Shown in pieces: positions 44,074-52,864 of a stretch of 64,000 nucleotides of DNA. This DNA comes from Acidimicrobiaceae bacterium (GTDB lineage: Bacteria > Actinomycetota > Acidimicrobiia > Acidimicrobiales > Ilumatobacteraceae). The translations under genes and the position numbers were made by a program. Where the stretch lies: assembly GCA_020637235.1 (NCBI GenBank), contig JACJWG010000003.1:1-64000 (forward strand), in the 5' to 3' direction. Within the stretch, counting starts at the first letter, position 1; every line of letters starts with the position of its first letter. The notes under the pieces are model-generated. The model made no database searches. It had not been told where the DNA came from and worked only from the letters and a program-made list of their open reading frames with translations.

Positions 44074-45534
44074 TCAGTCGTTGTAGGCGGCGACGCCCAT
44101 CTCGGGGATGTCGAGACCGCCGATCTCGATCTCCTCGCTCACACGGATCCCGCCCTGGGTGAGCGTGTTCTGGATCTTGAAGAAGGCGAAGGCGATGCCG
44201 AGGATCACGGTCCAGATGACGACCACGCCGACGAGCTGGGCACCGAGCTGGCCGAACTCGCCGTAGAACACGCCCTTCAGCGGGATCGGCTCGCCTGCGT
44301 CGTCGACGGCGAGGTTCCAGCCGTTGCCGTAGACGCCGTTGGCGAACAGCCCGACGGCGATCACGCCGAACGTGCCGCACACACCGTGCACGGCGACGGC
44401 GCCGACCGGGTCGTCGATGCCCGTGCGCTCGAGCAGGAACACCGCCTCGATGGCGATCACGGCGGCCACACCACCGATGACCGCGGCGGCCCATGGCGAC
44501 ACGAAGGCACAGGGCGCCGTGATGGCCACCAGACCGGCGAGCATGCCGTTCACGAGCATGCCCGGGTCGGGCTTGCCGGTGCGCTTGGTGATGTGGAACA
44601 TCGCAACCGTCGCGCCGACCGCGGCGGCGATGGCGGTGTTGGTGGCCACGGTCGCGAACTGGACGTCGGTGGCGGCGAAGGTGGACGCGGCGTTGAAGCC
44701 GAACCACCCGAACAGCAGGATGAAGCAGCCCGTGATGGCCATGGGGATGTTGTGGCCGGGGATCGCCTTCGGGGTGCCGTCGGGATCGAACTTGCCGATG
44801 CGGGGTCCGAGCACGATCGCACCGGCGAGCGCCGCCACGCCGCCGACCGCGTGCACCACACCCGAGCCGGCGAAGTCGACGTAGCCGACGCCGAGACCCA
44901 TCGTGTCCCACGTCTTGCCGAGCCAGCCGCCGCCCCAGGTCCACGCTGCGAAGAGCGGGTAGTAGATCGCGCCGCAGAAGAGACCCCAGATCACGAAGCT
45001 GCTCCACTTCCAGCGTTCGGCCATCGAGCCCGTCGGGATCGTGGCGACGGTGTCCATGAAGGCGACCATGTAGAGGAAGAACGCCAGCAGCGCCGGCGAG
45101 GCCGCACTCCCGAGGTGGTCGTAGCCCCAGAACAGCAGGCCGGTCGTGTCGCCGCCGATGAGCGGCAGTCCGTCGCCGTTCATCGCGACGTCGAGGCCGA
45201 AGTAGCCGGGATAGCTGAACCCGCCGAAGGCGAGCGGGAACCCGACGAACAGGAAGCCGACGAAGCCGAGACCGAAGATGGCGAAGTTCATCGACATCAC
45301 CTCGGCGGCGTTCTTCTTCTGGGTGAAGCCGGTCTCGACGAGCGCGAAGCCGGCCTGCATGAAGATCACGAGGATCGCGCCGATGACGACCCAGAGGAGG
45401 TTGGTGGCCTCGCCGAGCGCGACGACCGGATCGACCTCCTCCTGGGCCCAGGCCTGGCCGGTGATCACGAGTGCGGGGACGATGGCGCCGACGAGGGCGC
45501 CGACGACGTAACGGAGTGCGGAACGACTGCGCAC
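44074..45534 (-). CDS. Ammonium transporter, third of three
   Basis: This 486-residue Amt protein has a signal peptide (ends near AWAQEEVD, residue 28) and eleven membrane segments. The pore histidines are in GSGVVHAVGGVAAL (near 235) and VAVHGVCGTFG (near 385). It is longer than the second Amt because of extra loops (for example FSYPGYFGLDVAMNGDGLPL). The GTG at 45534 has AGGAGG six bases upstream. It is the most upstream gene of the minus-strand set amt3-(PII remnant)-amt2-glnK. Confidence 0.92.
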   Translation of the reverse strand: MRSRSALRYVVGALVGAIVPALVITGQAWAQEEVDPVVALGEATNLLWVVIGAILVIFMQAGFALVETGFTQKKNAAEVMSMNFAIFGLGFVGFLFVGFPLAFGGFSYPGYFGLDVAMNGDGLPLIGGDTTGLLFWGYDHLGSAASPALLAFFLYMVAFMDTVATIPTGSMAERWKWSSFVIWGLFCGAIYYPLFAAWTWGGGWLGKTWDTMGLGVGYVDFAGSGVVHAVGGVAALAGAIVLGPRIGKFDPDGTPKAIPGHNIPMAITGCFILLFGWFGFNAASTFAATDVQFATVATNTAIAAAVGATVAMFHITKRTGKPDPGMLVNGMLAGLVAITAPCAFVSPWAAAVIGGVAAVIAIEAVFLLERTGIDDPVGAVAVHGVCGTFGVIAVGLFANGVYGNGWNLAVDDAGEPIPLKGVFYGEFGQLGAQLVGVVVIWTVILGIAFAFFKIQNTLTQGGIRVSEEIEIGGLDIPEMGVAAYND

Positions 45535-45623
45535 CGAGAACCTCCTGTGGAAGCGGGTAGGGGCGGGGTGGGACGAACTCGTCGCAGCGCTGGGGCGAGC
45601 CGGGCGCACCGTACGAGGATGCC

Positions 45624-45650
45624 GTTTCCTGTCTGTCGCGTGAATGTGTT
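45624..45650 (-). promoter_or_regulatory. GlnR-box-like half-site array upstream of amt3
   Basis: On the minus strand AACAC (45650-45646), GCGAC (45639-45635) and GAAAC (45628-45624) are 11 bases apart, 90-116 bases before the amt3 GTG. The GCGAC and GAAAC halves match those before amtB and amt2. Confidence 0.55.
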
Positions 45651-45824
45651 GGACATGTCACGATCGTGTGGAGAGACCAGGTCAATGCAGAGAACGAATG
45701 TGACGAAATCGTGTCGAATGTGCCACAGGGTGTCGTCGTGGCGGCGCGGCGGCGATCTGCGCAACGGCGTGGGATCGCGGCGTGGGTGCTCGCCGGCAGC
45801 GCGTGCCAGCGCGCTCGGACGAGC

Positions 45825-45864
45825 GGGGCGCGTGGGGCGCGTGGGGCGCGTGGGGACGCGGGGT
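45825..45864. repeat. 10-base tandem repeat GGGGCGCGTG
   Basis: Three exact copies at 45825, 45835 and 45845 are followed by a diverged fourth. It lies just past the antiporter stop codon. Confidence 0.8.
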
Positions 45865-45868
45865 GGCG

Positions 45869-48580
45869 TCAGCCGCGTCGGCGGGGAGCGGGGGTGCCGG
45901 CGAGTGCGGCACGCAGCCGCTCGATCACCTCGTCGTCGACCTTGCGGCCGAACCGGTCGCTGACCGAGAAGCGGTCGCGGAACTGATCGCCGTCGAGCGA
46001 GAGGCGAGCGCTGTGCACCACGACGCCTGCGGCGGCGAAGCCGCGTGCCACCGAGCGCAGCACGCCAGGCCGATCCGGGCCCGTGACCGTGACCACGGTG
46101 TGCCACGGCAGCGCGTGCTGGTCGGCCGTCACGGACACCTCGACCCGATCGACGTCGGGCAGGGGCCGACGGAGCGACTGCTCGATCGCGGTGGCGAGCT
46201 CGCGCGCCGCGGGACGAAGGTCGCTGCGCACGACGAACGTGTCGATCACCGCCCCGTCGGGCCAGGTGGCGATGTCGGCTCGACCGATCTCGAGGTCGTG
46301 CGCGGCGAGCACGTCGGCGAGACGTGCCAGCAGGCCGTCGGTGTCGCGGCACGCGACGTCGACGGCCCAGTGGTCGGGCTCGCCGGTGGGGGTGACGGCC
46401 ACCCGGACCACCCCCGGCCGCGGGAGTGGCTCGATGAGGCGCGCCTGGCGGGCGAGCACCTCGGGCTCGTGGGTGAGGAGATGGGTGGGTGACGTGTGCT
46501 TCAGTCGCTCGGCCGGTGCGGGATCGTCGAGGAGGCGCTGTGCCGCGGCGAGTCGGGCGCCGGCGAGGTTGGTGGCGCTGCTGCTCACGATCTCGGGATG
46601 ACCGAGCGCATCGCACACGAAGCGGTACAGCAGGTCGAGCCGTTCCCACTGCACCGGCGAGAGCACCCCGATCGCCTGCGCCAGCAGGTAAGCGTCGCGG
46701 GCGTGGGACGGGTCGGCCAGGTGCGTCGCCAGTTGCAGCACCTCCGACTCGTCGAAGCCCGAGGTGTCGTGGGCCCGGCGGTGGAGCACCCGTGCGTCGT
46801 CGACCATCGACAGGATCCGGCGGGCTTCGATCGGCGGCGCGAGCCGCTCGGCCAGTCGCTCGGCATCGGCGTCGTCGGCGGCATCGAGCGCGACGTCGCT
46901 CACGAGCGCTGCGAGCGCGAGGAGTTCGGTCGACGACGCCAGTGTGAACTCGGGCGAGTGCGTGGCGACGTCGTGGTGCAGGCGGTCGACGACGGCGAAT
47001 CGCAGCGCGCCGAGCGGGTCGAGATCCGTCAGATCGGCCCGTCGTCGATCCATCGCGGTGGCCACCTCCGGCAGCGCCCGCTGCAACACACCGGTCACGT
47101 CGAGGAAGCGCCAGGCGCGCGGTTCGTCGAGTCGCAGCAGCGCCACGAGCGCGTCGGTGTCGGCCGGCGACCAGGTGAGCGGCGCCGTGCGGTGTCGTGC
47201 GAACCAGTCGAGCAGCTCGTCGGACGGTCGCGCGACGGCGGCGAGGCGGGCGGTGGCCAGCGCCACGGGCACGGTGGCGCGCACGGGTGGCGCGCCGCGC
47301 AGCACCACCGTGCCGTCGACCTCCGCCACCCACCCGCCCTCGGGTTCGGGCTCGCCACCTCCGTCGCCGGCGTCGCCGGCGTCGCCGGCGTCGTCGGCCG
47401 CCGGGGAGCGGCCGAGCCGCCAACGCAGCAATGGTGGTGTCACGACCGTCGAGACCAGCACCACGATGAGCAGCGCGCCGTACTGCTCCTCGTCGAGCAC
47501 CGCTTCGGCGAGCCCGATCGAGGCGAAGATCAACCCCACCTCGCCGCGGGGGATCATGCCGATGCCGATGAGCAGCCGGTCGGCGCGGCGGCCACGCACG
47601 GCCCACCCGGCGAGCACCTTGCCGGCGATCGCGATGACGGTCATCACCGCAGCGAGCGCGATCACCGGCGGCTGCGCCATCGCCTCGAGGTCGGCGTCGA
47701 CGCCGATGCTGACGAAGAAGACGGGGACGAACACGTTCGACACCGCACCGAGATCCGCGGCGATCCGCTCGTGGTGGTCCGTCCGTCCGAGGGCGAGGCC
47801 CGCCATGAACGCCCCGATGATGAATGCCAGCTTCGCCGCGTCGGCGAGCTCGGCGAACGCCACCATCAGCGCGAAACCGGCGACCACGATCGTCGACGTC
47901 GAGCTGACGATCCGGCTGAGTGCGCGGAACAGCCGCGGGATCACGAACACGGCGAGCAGTCCCGTGCCGAGCAGGAAGGCGACCGCCAGGCCGAGCGTCT
48001 CGGCCACGACGCCGACGCCGATGTCGCCGCCGGTGACCAGCTTCACGACGACGGTGAGGATGATCAACCCGAGCACGTCGTCGGCCACGGCTGCACCGAG
48101 CACGACCCGCGCCTCGACGGTCGCGAGCGCGCGGAGATCGCCGAACACACGGGCGGTGATGCCGACGCTGGTGGCCGTGAGGGCGGCGCCGAAGAAGATC
48201 GCCGCGTTCGTGTCCATGCCGAACGCCAGCGCCGTCCCGCCTCCGAGCGCGAACGGCACCACCACCCCGATGACCGCCACGGCGAGCGCGGCCGTCCCGA
48301 CCTTGCCCAGCTCGGCCAGGTCCATCTCCATGCCGACCGACAACAACAGCAGCAGGACGCCGATCTCGGCGAGCAATCCCACCGAGATCCCTCGTTGGTC
48401 GCCGAGTTCGACGAGACCGAGCACCGACGGACCGATCAGGATGCCGGCCGCGATCTCGCCGAGGACGCCCGGCACCTGCACCCGCTCGCACACCTCCGCT
48501 GCGGCTTTCGCCGAGACGAGCACGATCAGGAGGTCGAGCAGGAGCCGAGCCAGGTCGACCGAGACGGTGGCGGCGAGCAC
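45869..48580 (-). CDS. CPA2 cation:proton antiporter fused to a GlnD-like sensory half (degenerate HD + 2 ACT)
   Basis: This is a protein of about 903 residues. Residues 1-390 are a KefB/CPA2-type antiporter with 11-13 membrane segments (PGVLGEIAAGILIGPS, TATSVGITARVFGDL, the ion-binding AAVADDVLG near 167, GMIPRGEVGLIFASIG). An acidic Gly/Asp linker (about 393-412) follows. Residues 450-700 align with the middle of GlnD, including LDVTGVLQRALPEVATAMD, but the HD motif reads LVSDVALD near 558, so the metal ligands are lost. Residues about 720-790 and 825-892 are two ACT domains like those of GlnD. The nucleotidyltransferase part is absent. The GTG at 48580 follows the small regulator stop by 13 bases. 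Ion specificity (K+, Na+ or NH4+) is unknown. Confidence 0.85.
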   Translation of the reverse strand: MLAATVSVDLARLLLDLLIVLVSAKAAAEVCERVQVPGVLGEIAAGILIGPSVLGLVELGDQRGISVGLLAEIGVLLLLLSVGMEMDLAELGKVGTAALAVAVIGVVVPFALGGGTALAFGMDTNAAIFFGAALTATSVGITARVFGDLRALATVEARVVLGAAVADDVLGLIILTVVVKLVTGGDIGVGVVAETLGLAVAFLLGTGLLAVFVIPRLFRALSRIVSSTSTIVVAGFALMVAFAELADAAKLAFIIGAFMAGLALGRTDHHERIAADLGAVSNVFVPVFFVSIGVDADLEAMAQPPVIALAAVMTVIAIAGKVLAGWAVRGRRADRLLIGIGMIPRGEVGLIFASIGLAEAVLDEEQYGALLIVVLVSTVVTPPLLRWRLGRSPAADDAGDAGDAGDGGGEPEPEGGWVAEVDGTVVLRGAPPVRATVPVALATARLAAVARPSDELLDWFARHRTAPLTWSPADTDALVALLRLDEPRAWRFLDVTGVLQRALPEVATAMDRRRADLTDLDPLGALRFAVVDRLHHDVATHSPEFTLASSTELLALAALVSDVALDAADDADAERLAERLAPPIEARRILSMVDDARVLHRRAHDTSGFDESEVLQLATHLADPSHARDAYLLAQAIGVLSPVQWERLDLLYRFVCDALGHPEIVSSSATNLAGARLAAAQRLLDDPAPAERLKHTSPTHLLTHEPEVLARQARLIEPLPRPGVVRVAVTPTGEPDHWAVDVACRDTDGLLARLADVLAAHDLEIGRADIATWPDGAVIDTFVVRSDLRPAARELATAIEQSLRRPLPDVDRVEVSVTADQHALPWHTVVTVTGPDRPGVLRSVARGFAAAGVVVHSARLSLDGDQFRDRFSVSDRFGRKVDDEVIERLRAALAGTPAPRRRG

Positions 48581-48593
48581 CGCGGACCGGCGG

Positions 48594-48890
48594 TCAGAGC
48601 AGGTCGGTCGCGGCCTCGACCGCGGCCGGGCTGAGCATCCATCCACGCGAGCGGATGGTGATGATCGCATCGGCTCCGAGCCGACGCCGCAGCCCGACGA
48701 GCACGCTGTCGCACCGGCGATCGCTCAGGTTCGCGAGCCCGGCCTGGCGGGCGAGCTCACGACGGCTGAGGACGCGGGTGTGATTGGCGACGAGCGCCGA
48801 GAGAACGGCCCGCTCCTGCACACCGAGGGACGCCGATCCGAGGGGGTTGGAAGTGGCATCGACCTGGGTGGCAGGAGCGGGCATGGCCAT
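48594..48890 (-). CDS. Small stand-alone OmpR-type winged-helix protein
   Basis: This 98-residue protein consists of little more than a PhoB/OmpR winged helix: LGVQERAVLSALVANHTRVLSRRELARQAGL (residues 22-52), SDRRCDSVLVGLRRRLGADAIITIRSRGWML (56-86). There is no receiver. It shows the same fold as the regulator at 38835 but is not a close copy. It lies 13 bases upstream of the antiporter fusion in the same operon and probably controls it. The ATG at 48890 is chosen (a second ATG lies two codons inside). Confidence 0.8.
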   Translation of the reverse strand: MAMPAPATQVDATSNPLGSASLGVQERAVLSALVANHTRVLSRRELARQAGLANLSDRRCDSVLVGLRRRLGADAIITIRSRGWMLSPAAVEAATDLL

Positions 48891-49013
48891 TGACCGGCAC
48901 GTTACGGATCGTTCGTTGCGTGGACATTCTCGGACTGTGAACGGCTCGTGAACCGACCATCGGGTCCGTGGCGCCGCTCGTGACGGCTGTCTCGACGGCG
49001 GATTTCGCGTCAC

Positions 49014-49029
49014 TTGACCGGCGGGTCAA
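49014..49029. promoter_or_regulatory. Inverted repeat TTGACC-N4-GGTCAA before acyl-CoA dehydrogenase
   Basis: It has arms identical to the site at 21665-21680 and the same four-base spacer, ending ten bases before the ATG at 49040. Binding here would block translation initiation or transcription. Confidence 0.55.
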
Positions 49030-49039
49030 TACTGGTGAC

Positions 49040-50290
49040 ATGGACCTGAGCTACCCCGCAGACGCCGAGACGTTCCGCGCCGAGATCCGCAGCTGGCTGG
49101 AGGAGAACCTGCCCGAGGGCTGGATCGCAGCCGCCGAGCGGGGCGAAGCGCTCGACATGTCGGCCGAGGATCGCAAGGCCTTCAACGAGGGCTGGCCGAA
49201 GCGCCTGTTCGAAGGCGGCTGGATCTGCGCCACGTGGCCGACCGAGTACGGCGGCAAGGGCCTCACCACGATGCAGGGCGTCGTGTTGTCGGAGGAGTTC
49301 GCTCGCGCCAAGGCCCCGCTGCGGGCCGACTTCTTCGGCGACACCCTCGTCGGCCCGACGATCCTGCAGTGGGGGACCGAGGACCAGAAGCGCGAGTTCC
49401 TGCCCCAGATCCTCAACGGCACGATGCGTTGGTGTCAGGGCTTCAGCGAGCCCAACAGCGGTTCCGACCTCGCCTCGCTCAAGACCCAGGCCGTCCTCGA
49501 CGGCGACGAGTGGGTGATCAACGGGCAGAAGGTGTGGACCACCGGCGGCCACCACGCCGACTACTGCTTCCTGCTCACCCGGACCGATCCCGAGGCCGCG
49601 AAGCACAAGGGCATCAGCTACCTCCTCGTCCCGATGCGCCAGCCGGGCGTCGAGGTGCGCGGGATCACCCAGCCCGACGGCACCGCCGAGTTCTGCGAGG
49701 TGTTCTTCACCGACGCCCGCTGCCCGAAGGACAACGTCGTCGGCGGCGTCAACAACGGCTGGAAGGTCGCGAACTCCACGCTCGCGTTCGAGCGTGGCAT
49801 GAGTGCCACCACCGGATACCGGCGCTTCGAGGAGGAGTACAAGCAGATGGTGTCGATGGCCGAGGCCAACGGCGCGATCGAGGACGCAGGGGTGCGGCAG
49901 CGCCTCATGGAGTACTACACGAAGATCCAGATCCTGCGGATCAACGGCCTCCGCTCACTGTCGGCCACGCTCACCGGCTCGAAGGACCTCGGTGTGATGG
50001 CCCTCGGCGCCACGAACAAGATGTTCTGGAGCGAGATGCACAAGGCCGCGATGGAACTCGCCCTCGACATCAACGGTGCGCACTCGATGCTCGTCGACAC
50101 GAATTCGCCGAGCGGGTCGTGGCCGGGCACCGCTCGCGAGCGGCGCCGCGAGGGCTACCCGGTCAGCTCGATGATGAGCGCGTTCTTCTTCAGTCGCAGC
50201 GAGACGATCTGGGGCGGTACCAGCCAGATCCAGCGCAACATCGTGGGCGAGCGGGTGCTCGGGTTGCCGAAGGAACCCCAGCCGGGCTGA
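49040..50290 (+). CDS. Acyl-CoA dehydrogenase
   Basis: This is a 416-residue FAD-dependent acyl-CoA dehydrogenase that introduces the alpha-beta double bond in acyl-CoA. Family blocks are WCQGFSEPNSGSDLASLKTQA (about residues 133-153), WTTGGHHADYCFLLTRT, RFEEEYKQ and the C-terminal IWGGTSQIQRNIVGERVLGLPKE. The catalytic glutamate position is not certain from sequence alone. It is close to the large acyl-CoA dehydrogenases common in actinobacteria. Electrons would go to EtfBA. Confidence 0.92.
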   Translation: MDLSYPADAETFRAEIRSWLEENLPEGWIAAAERGEALDMSAEDRKAFNEGWPKRLFEGGWICATWPTEYGGKGLTTMQGVVLSEEFARAKAPLRADFFGDTLVGPTILQWGTEDQKREFLPQILNGTMRWCQGFSEPNSGSDLASLKTQAVLDGDEWVINGQKVWTTGGHHADYCFLLTRTDPEAAKHKGISYLLVPMRQPGVEVRGITQPDGTAEFCEVFFTDARCPKDNVVGGVNNGWKVANSTLAFERGMSATTGYRRFEEEYKQMVSMAEANGAIEDAGVRQRLMEYYTKIQILRINGLRSLSATLTGSKDLGVMALGATNKMFWSEMHKAAMELALDINGAHSMLVDTNSPSGSWPGTARERRREGYPVSSMMSAFFFSRSETIWGGTSQIQRNIVGERVLGLPKEPQPG

Positions 50291-50423
50291 TGCCGTGCCG
50301 CCGCCGGGGCGGTGTCGCGCGGGCAGCATCGCAGGTGGCCCCGCGCACGATCGGTCGCCGCGGTTCACACAGCCGACATAGTTTGGTGACCGTGCGGCAA
50401 CGGGGCTCGACCAGCGTGGGGCG

Positions 50424-51866
50424 ATGACCGTGGCACACGTGCGCACCCAGGGCGCCACCTGGGACGAGCTCCTCACCCCGGAGGGCACCCCTCGGCCGGC
50501 GGCACGTCAGCTGCTCGACCAGCTCGCCGCGCTCGAGCACAGCGAGCTGCAGGAACGCCAGACGCTGGCGGAACTCGACATCCTCACCATGGGCATCACG
50601 TTCACCGTCTACTCCGACGGTCGGGGCATCGACCGTGCCTGGCCCTTCGACATCATCCCCCGGGTGATCGCCGCCAGCGAGTGGCGACGCGTCGAGGCCG
50701 GGCTCGTGCAGCGCCTCCGCGCGATCAACATGTTCGTCGACGACCTGTACCACGATCAGCGGATCGTCGCCGACGGCGTGTTCCCGGCCGAGCTGCTCGA
50801 ACGGTCGAAGAACTTCCGGCCGGAGTGCGTCGGCGCGAGCCCGGCCCACGGTGTGTGGGCCCACATCTCCGGCAGCGATCTGGTGCGCGACGCGAGCGGC
50901 ACGATGTACGTGCTGGAGGACAACCTGAGGGTGCCGTCCGGCGTGAGCTACGTGCTCGAGAACCGTGCCATCTCGAAGCGCGTCTTCGCCGACCTGTTCG
51001 CGAAACAGAGCATCATGCCCGTCGACAGCTACACCGACGAGCTCAACCGGATGCTCGTGTCGCTCGCCCCGGACGGCATCGCCAACCCGACGATCGCCGT
51101 GCTCACCCCGGGCATCTACAACTCCGCGTACTTCGAGCACTCGTTCCTCGCGCAGCGCATGGGCGCCGTGCTCGTGGAGGGGGCCGACCTCGTGGTGGCC
51201 GACGACGAGTGCCTGTACATGCGCACGATCGGCGGACTCGAGCGGGTGCACGTCGTGTATCGCCGGATCGACGACGAGTTCCTCGATCCCGAGGCGTTCC
51301 GCCCCGACAGCATGCTGGGCGTGCCGGGGCTGATGCGCGCGTGGCGGGCCGGCAACGTCGCGATCGCCAACGCCCCGGGCGCGGGAGTGGCCGACGACAA
51401 GGTCGTGTACGCCTGGGTGCCCGACATCATCCGGTACTACCTCGGCGAGGAGCCGCTCATCCCCAACGTGCCCACGTACCGATGCCTCTACGACGACGAG
51501 CGTCGGTTCGTGATCGAACACATCGACGAGCTCGTCGTGAAGCCGGCGAACGAGAGCGGCGGCTACGGGTTGCTGATCGGCGACCGCGCGACGCGCAGCG
51601 AGCTCGACGCGCACATCGCGCTGATCGAGGCCGACCCACGCAACTGGGTGGCCCAACCGATCCTGTCGCTCAGCACCGTGCCCACGCTGTGCGACGGCGA
51701 GATCGAACCGCGCCACGTCGACCTGCGTCCGTTCATCCTGAGTGGCCGGCACAGCTACGTCACCGCGGGCGGTCTCACACGTGTCGCGCTGCGCAAGGGG
51801 TCGCTGGTGGTGAACTCGAGCCAGGGCGGCGGCAGCAAGGACACCTGGATCGTCGAGGACGAGTGA
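50424..51866 (+). CDS. Circularly permuted ATP-grasp type 2 protein
   Basis: This 480-residue protein of the COG2308/DUF404-407 family is predicted to form amide or ester bonds using ATP. Features are the GITFTVYSDGRGIDRAWPFDIIPR start block (about 53-76), VLEDNLRVPSGVSYVLENR (about 162-180), the ATP-grasp lysine and glycine loop ELVVKPANESGGYGLLIG (about 371-388), and the terminal GGGSKDTWIVED. It is intact, unlike the fused paralog two genes downstream. It starts an operon with alpha-E and transglutaminase genes, a conserved combination whose product is unknown. Confidence 0.92.
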   Translation: MTVAHVRTQGATWDELLTPEGTPRPAARQLLDQLAALEHSELQERQTLAELDILTMGITFTVYSDGRGIDRAWPFDIIPRVIAASEWRRVEAGLVQRLRAINMFVDDLYHDQRIVADGVFPAELLERSKNFRPECVGASPAHGVWAHISGSDLVRDASGTMYVLEDNLRVPSGVSYVLENRAISKRVFADLFAKQSIMPVDSYTDELNRMLVSLAPDGIANPTIAVLTPGIYNSAYFEHSFLAQRMGAVLVEGADLVVADDECLYMRTIGGLERVHVVYRRIDDEFLDPEAFRPDSMLGVPGLMRAWRAGNVAIANAPGAGVADDKVVYAWVPDIIRYYLGEEPLIPNVPTYRCLYDDERRFVIEHIDELVVKPANESGGYGLLIGDRATRSELDAHIALIEADPRNWVAQPILSLSTVPTLCDGEIEPRHVDLRPFILSGRHSYVTAGGLTRVALRKGSLVVNSSQGGGSKDTWIVEDE

Positions 51867-52831
51867 TGCTGCTCTCGCGGACGGCCGACAGCCTGTACTG
51901 GGGGGCGCGCTACCTCGAACGTGCCGAGGACACGGCGCGTCTGGTGCGCAGCTACACCGAACTGGTGATCGACCTGCCCACCAGCGCCGTGAGCACCTGG
52001 GAACCGTTGCTCGCCGTGTCGGGCAGCAGCGAGAGCTTCCACCAGCTCCACGAGGTGGACAGCGGGTCGGCCGAGGTGCCGATCGTGCGATTCCTGCTGG
52101 CCGACACCCACCACCCTGCCAGCATCGCATCGTCGGTCGAGCAGGCCCGCGAGAACCTCCGCACCACGCGCGAGATCATTCCTCGCGAGGCGTGGCAGAC
52201 CGTGAACGACCTCTATCTCTACGTGGGGTCGAACGCGTCGAGCGGTGTCGAGCGGCGGAGCCGGGCACGCTTCCTCGGCCACCTGATCGCCGAGTGTCAG
52301 CAGCTCGACGGTGTGCTCACGACGGTGATGAACCGTGACGAGGCCTACGAGCTGTGGCGACTCGGGCAGTCGATCGAACGTGCCGACATGACCACCCGCG
52401 TCGTCGGGGTGCGGGCGGCGGCTCTGCTGTTCGCCGAACAGCAGGCGGCCCGTGACGGTGAGGCGATGGCCGACATCCACGACGACGTGCAGTGGATGGG
52501 ACTGCTGCGGTCGGTGAGCGCCCTGCAGATGTACCAGCGAGCGACACGCGGACCCATCGACGGTGCCGCTGCCGTGCGGTTCCTGCTCCTCGACGCCGCG
52601 TTCCCGCGATCGGTCGCGAGCTGCGCATCGCGCATCCGTGAGGCGCTCTCCCGGCTGCCGCGTTCGATGCGCACCCTGCCGGCGGTGGACGAGCTCGACG
52701 CCGTGCTGGCCAGGTCGACCACCGGGGGCGACGACGGTGCGGCTCTCGATGCGGCGATGGACGAGGTCCAACTCGCGCTCGCCGCGGTGAACGACGTCGT
52801 CCACGACGCCTTCGTCCAGTCGTCGGTGTGA
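51866..52831 (+). CDS. Alpha-E domain protein
   Basis: This 321-residue all-helical protein of the COG2307 (alpha-E) family has MLLSRTADSLYWGARYLERAEDTARL at the start, the repeated RARFLGHLIAECQQLDG, and YELWRLGQSIERADMTTRVV (about 165-184). It normally acts with the ATP-grasp protein encoded before it. The ATG overlaps the preceding stop. No catalytic residues are known for this family. Confidence 0.92.
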   Translation: MLLSRTADSLYWGARYLERAEDTARLVRSYTELVIDLPTSAVSTWEPLLAVSGSSESFHQLHEVDSGSAEVPIVRFLLADTHHPASIASSVEQARENLRTTREIIPREAWQTVNDLYLYVGSNASSGVERRSRARFLGHLIAECQQLDGVLTTVMNRDEAYELWRLGQSIERADMTTRVVGVRAAALLFAEQQAARDGEAMADIHDDVQWMGLLRSVSALQMYQRATRGPIDGAAAVRFLLLDAAFPRSVASCASRIREALSRLPRSMRTLPAVDELDAVLARSTTGGDDGAALDAAMDEVQLALAAVNDVVHDAFVQSSV

Positions 52832-52864
52832 CAACCTCCACGCCATGAGGGGAGCGCCGACGCG

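Larger units (their letters stand above)
45535..45868. other. 334-bp intergenic region between amt3 and the antiporter gene
   Basis: No gene is seen. It holds the amt3 ribosome site (AGGAGG near 45541), the phased array at 45624-45650, an AT-richer stretch near 45645-45720 that could be the amt3 promoter, and a GC-rich 10-base tandem repeat (GGGGCGCGTG, three copies from 45825) next to the antiporter stop. Confidence 0.6.
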
